Below, piece after piece: positions 5,788-7,858 of a stretch of DNA of 7,858 nucleotides. The DNA lies in NCBI GenBank assembly GCA_002278985.1, contig NCJP01000067.1, forward strand, positions 1-7,858, written 5' to 3'. A program made the position numbers and the translations under genes. Each line of letters begins with the position of its first letter. The stretch's first letter is position 1. The DNA comes from Erythrobacter sp. 34-65-8 (GTDB lineage Bacteria; Pseudomonadota; Alphaproteobacteria; Sphingomonadales; Sphingomonadaceae). The notes under the pieces were generated by a model. That model was given only the letters and a program-made list of their open reading frames with translations, had not been told where the DNA came from and did no database searches.

Positions 5788-6372
5788 ATGGTAAGCCGGT
5801 TCATTGCAGGCTTGATCTGTGCAGCGAGCCTCACGGCTGCCGAAGGAGCAATCGCTCAGGAATTTCGAATTTTCGATCACGACTATGGAGCGTCGGTTGG
5901 GCCCAGTGCGGAAAGCTTGGGCAGCGAAAGCAGTCCGCGCTCGACGGAAAGTACACTTGCGTTTCGCGCAGTCGTTTCCGGCTATCGGGAAGCGATCTAC
6001 CTGCCGCTCATCCGCGACGCCGAGTTAAGGTATCGGCTACCGCCGCGGCTTCTTCAGGCTCTGATCTGGGCGGAGTCCCGGTTCAACCCGCTTGCGGTCA
6101 GTCCCGCAGGGGCGGCAGGTCTGGCCCAACTGATGCCGGCCACCGCCCGCGAACTCGGCGTCGCAAACCGGCATGATCCGAGGGAGAATATCGAGGGTGG
6201 TGCGCGCTACCTCAGGCAGATGCTAGATCGGTTCGGATCGGTACATCTCGCCCTTGCCGCATACAACGCTGGACCCGGCGCCGTGAGGAAGGCAGGCGGG
6301 ATTCCAAGGAATCGCGAGACGCCGGGTTATGTGCGCAACGTTCTCGGTCGTTGGATGGCATACACAAATTAA
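5788..6372 (+). CDS. Lytic transglycosylase, SLT family (VirB1-like)
   Basis: The product cleaves peptidoglycan glycan strands in the periplasm, probably to open a path for a conjugation machine. The ATG at 5788 has AGGAGA about 8 nt upstream; an earlier TTG frame start would lie in the regulatory region and is not used. Residues 1-23 form a signal peptide (MVSRFIAGLICAASLTAAEG, cleavage near AIA-QE). A linker rich in Ser/Gly/Glu follows. The SLT domain runs from about 72 to 190: LIWAESRFNP with catalytic Glu96, then SPAGAAGLAQLMPATA (105-120), then ALAAYNAGPGAV (155-166). At 194 residues it is a minimal single-domain enzyme, like VirB1 and TrbN relatives. It is followed after 5 nt by a DUF5818-like gene, so the two form an operon. 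Its promoter overlaps a LexA-like box. Confidence 0.92.
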   Translation: MVSRFIAGLICAASLTAAEGAIAQEFRIFDHDYGASVGPSAESLGSESSPRSTESTLAFRAVVSGYREAIYLPLIRDAELRYRLPPRLLQALIWAESRFNPLAVSPAGAAGLAQLMPATARELGVANRHDPRENIEGGARYLRQMLDRFGSVHLALAAYNAGPGAVRKAGGIPRNRETPGYVRNVLGRWMAYTN

Positions 6373-6377
6373 TCGAC

Positions 6378-6575
6378 ATGAATCGCAAACGCATCACCGG
6401 ACGCCTTGAACACACTCCCCGCGGATTCGCGGTCATTACCGATGCAGGTGAACGTTGGATCCTCGAAGATTGCGCACCCGATAGCGCTCTTGTGGGTAAC
6501 GACATCATTGCCGAAGGCGTAGTTTCAGGACTCGATCGGCTGCGGGCCGCCTGGATCGGTTCTCCGGCCCATTGA
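6378..6575 (+). CDS. Small DUF5818-like protein (65 aa)
   Basis: This short protein (MNRKRITGRLEHTPRGFAVI...) has the spacing TG-L, G-F-x-V-x-x-D-x-G-x-R-W-x-L (residues 19-32), then LVGNDIIAEGVVSGLDRL. That resembles DUF5818 proteins, small beta-rich proteins of unknown function in Sphingomonadales. The family match is by memory of the pattern and not a search. No signal peptide or membrane segment is present. The ATG at 6378 lies 5 nt after the transglycosylase stop with no clear Shine-Dalgarno, so translation is probably coupled. Its last 51 bp overlap the 3' end of the convergent integrase gene. Confidence 0.65.
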   Translation: MNRKRITGRLEHTPRGFAVITDAGERWILEDCAPDSALVGNDIIAEGVVSGLDRLRAAWIGSPAH

Positions 6576-7730
6576 CCTTTGCTCCCTGCTTAAACAGAAA
6601 TCCGCCCAATCCCGCATCAGGTTCTTGCGCTTCGCGAAGAAATCGGTTCGCCGATACGCGGCTTCAACCTTGTTCGAAATTGTGTGGGCGAGAGCCGCCT
6701 CTGCCACTTCTCCCTGATAATCAGTTTCCTCGGCGACCCAATCGCGAAACGAGGAGCGAAAGCCGTGGACGGTGCAATCGAGATCCATGTCACGCACGAT
6801 CTTCAGCAATGTCATGTCGGACATCGGAAGCTTCGGTCGTTGCCCAGGGAAGACAAGGTCGCTCGCCTCACAGCGGAATACCTGGGCTCTTTCAAGGACA
6901 TCCAGGGCTTGGGGCGTAAGTGGAACATGATGCTCGCGGTTAATTTTCATGCGCTCGGCAGGAATCGTCCAAACCGCTGCCTTGAGATCGATCTCCGACC
7001 AACATGCCCCCCGCACCTCGCCCGAGCGCGAAGCGTTGAGGATCAGGTACTCCAAGGCCAAGCGGCCGATTGAGGTGCGGCTACGCAACTTCGCGAGAAA
7101 CGCAGGGACCTCTTCAAAAGGCATCGCCGCAAAATGGCCCGACTTCCTGGGCTGCCTTGGCAATCCCTTCGCGATTGAGCGCATTGGTGCTTCGGTAGTC
7201 CGATAACCCTTCGCATAGGACCAGTCGAGGATCGTGCCTATTCGCTGCCGAACCCGGCGGGCGGTTTCCGGCTTAGCGAGCCAGATTGGTGCTAGGGCAT
7301 CACGAATTGCCGGGCCTTCGATCTCCGAGACGAGCCGCTCGCCAATGTGAGGAAATACATAGGTCTGCAACGTCGCCAACCATTGGGCCTGATGCTTGCC
7401 GTTCTTCCAACTGGCCTTGTGCTCTTCGTGGACTCTCACGGCGGCGCCGCGGAAGGTGGGAATGACGTTCTTTTCCTTCTTGCGCTCGGCGATCACGTCG
7501 ATCCCGGCCTTGGCCTGTCGGCGCACATCCGCAGCGGTCTCGCGCGCCTCGCCCAATGAAATTTCAGGATAGGAGCCGATTCCTATATCCCTTCGGCGTC
7601 CGGCATTCTGCACACGCACGATCCAGCTAGCCTTGCCCGACTGGTTGAGGACAAGGATCAACCCGCTGCCGTCGGAATAGCGTCCGGCATCCTTGAGGTT
7701 TCTAACCTTGATTGCGGTTAGGCTTCCCAT
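6525..7730 (-). CDS. Site-specific tyrosine recombinase, P4-type integrase
   Basis: The enzyme would integrate and excise the mobile element. A DUF4102-type N-terminal domain (GRYSDGSGLILVL at 17-29, RRDIGIGSYPEISLGEAR at 46-63) is followed by a core-binding region (about 90-190) and the catalytic domain. All active-site residues are visible: Arg235 in NASRSGEVR, Lys262 in RMKINREHHVPL, His322 and Arg325 in HGFRSSFRD, His349 in LAHTISNK, and the nucleophile Tyr359 in EAAYRRTD. At 401 residues the length is normal and the gene looks intact. I choose the ATG at 7730 (MGSLTAIKVRNLK, family-like). The ATG at 7793 sits inside the predicted -10 element, and intermediate ATGs at 7772 and 7757 cannot be excluded. 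GGAG lies 12 nt before 7730. The tail SREQRSMGRR onward (382-401) overlaps the DUF5818-like gene and may be non-native. Confidence 0.93.
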   Translation of the reverse strand: MGSLTAIKVRNLKDAGRYSDGSGLILVLNQSGKASWIVRVQNAGRRRDIGIGSYPEISLGEARETAADVRRQAKAGIDVIAERKKEKNVIPTFRGAAVRVHEEHKASWKNGKHQAQWLATLQTYVFPHIGERLVSEIEGPAIRDALAPIWLAKPETARRVRQRIGTILDWSYAKGYRTTEAPMRSIAKGLPRQPRKSGHFAAMPFEEVPAFLAKLRSRTSIGRLALEYLILNASRSGEVRGACWSEIDLKAAVWTIPAERMKINREHHVPLTPQALDVLERAQVFRCEASDLVFPGQRPKLPMSDMTLLKIVRDMDLDCTVHGFRSSFRDWVAEETDYQGEVAEAALAHTISNKVEAAYRRTDFFAKRKNLMRDWADFCLSREQRSMGRRTDPGGPQPIES

Positions 7731-7733
7731 GCG

Positions 7734-7768
7734 TCCGCCACACTCCTTTCCCCACATTCTTCCCCACA
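7734..7768. repeat. Tandem TTCCCCACA repeats at the integrase start
   Basis: TTCCCCACA occurs at 7748-7756 and 7760-7768, 12 bp apart, with a degenerate copy TCCGCCACA at 7734-7742. On the integrase strand they read TGTGGGGAA. They lie between the integrase promoter and its likely start, where integrases often have arm-type or autoregulatory binding sites. They could equally be coding repeats if an upstream start is used. Confidence 0.45.
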
Positions 7769-7790
7769 CCATGCGGGAGATGTCGTGAAA

Positions 7791-7819
7791 CATATAGAGA
7801 ACAACTGAGATGACAGCAA
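7791..7819 (-). promoter_or_regulatory. Predicted promoter of the integrase gene
   Basis: On the minus strand TTGCTG (7814-7819), a 17-bp spacer and TATATG (7791-7796) form the best sigma-70-like promoter in the window. Transcription would start near 7784, leaving a leader of about 50 nt before the ATG at 7730. The ATG at 7793 lies within the -10 element, which argues against that start. Confidence 0.5.
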
Positions 7820-7824
7820 GCCAG

Positions 7825-7848
7825 AAAATGGCGGAAATCCGCCGCTTT
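7825..7848 (-). terminator. Terminator-like hairpin upstream of the integrase
   Basis: GGCGGA (7830-7835) and TCCGCC (7838-7843) pair perfectly around AA, flanked by AAAA on the left and CTTTT on the right. Read on the minus strand, the hairpin is followed by ATTTT. It would stop minus-strand transcripts entering from beyond the window and so insulate the integrase promoter; it is symmetric enough to act on both strands. Confidence 0.5.
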
Positions 7849-7858
7849 TAGAGACAAT

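Noticed and set aside
1..7858. CRISPR array, tRNA, rRNA or intact insertion sequence
   Set aside because: No regularly spaced repeats, cloverleaf, rRNA-like sequence or transposase was found in the window.

Overview
The window looks like part of an integrated mobile element in an alphaproteobacterium, most likely of the Sphingomonadales. This rests on several signs: high GC and GC-rich third codon positions; a TonB-dependent receptor paired with a PepSY membrane protein; a DUF5818-like small protein; a P4-type tyrosine integrase; and a set of conjugation or replication accessory genes (single-stranded DNA-binding protein, CHC2/toprim protein, VirB1-like lytic transglycosylase) common on alphaproteobacterial ICEs and plasmids. 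The assignment comes from gene content and protein character, not from a database search.

Layout, left to right. Positions 75-1528 hold a minus-strand block. It contains an unknown 118-residue protein (1172-1528), ssb (591-989) and a small acidic 73-residue protein (118-339), and it ends at a clear intrinsic terminator (75-106). The gaps between these genes (990-1171 and 340-590) are long and rich in inverted repeats, so the transcript probably carries structured leaders. Positions 1744-4712 hold a plus-strand iron-uptake-like unit: a weak promoter, a Fur-box-like 17-bp palindrome, a complete TonB-dependent receptor (1808-3940), and a PepSY-family membrane protein whose 3' end is missing.

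Positions about 4692-4805 are a recombination scar. The plus-strand PepSY gene and the minus-strand toprim gene (4721-5656) have both lost their natural 3' ends. Between them lies a roughly 36-codon orphan piece of a glutathione/mercuric-reductase-like flavoprotein on the minus strand. At least two illegitimate junctions therefore lie within about 110 bp, and the two truncated genes now read antisense through each other.

Positions 5657-7858 hold the right part. The toprim gene is divergent from a small plus-strand operon of lytic transglycosylase (5788-6372) and DUF5818-like protein (6378-6575). The shared intergenic region carries a perfect GTTC-N7-GTTC motif, the alphaproteobacterial LexA box, which suggests SOS control. 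A complete P4-type integrase (minus strand, 6525-7730) overlaps the end of that operon tail to tail. It has its own predicted promoter and an upstream insulating hairpin.

Taken together, an integrase, DNA-transfer accessory genes and a putative iron-siderophore uptake cargo sit on one element, with possible DNA-damage control of the transfer-related part and iron control of the cargo. I see no CRISPR array, tRNA, rRNA or intact insertion sequence. No wholly new system is proven. The most unusual points are the double-junction scar and the LexA-like box between toprim and transglycosylase.
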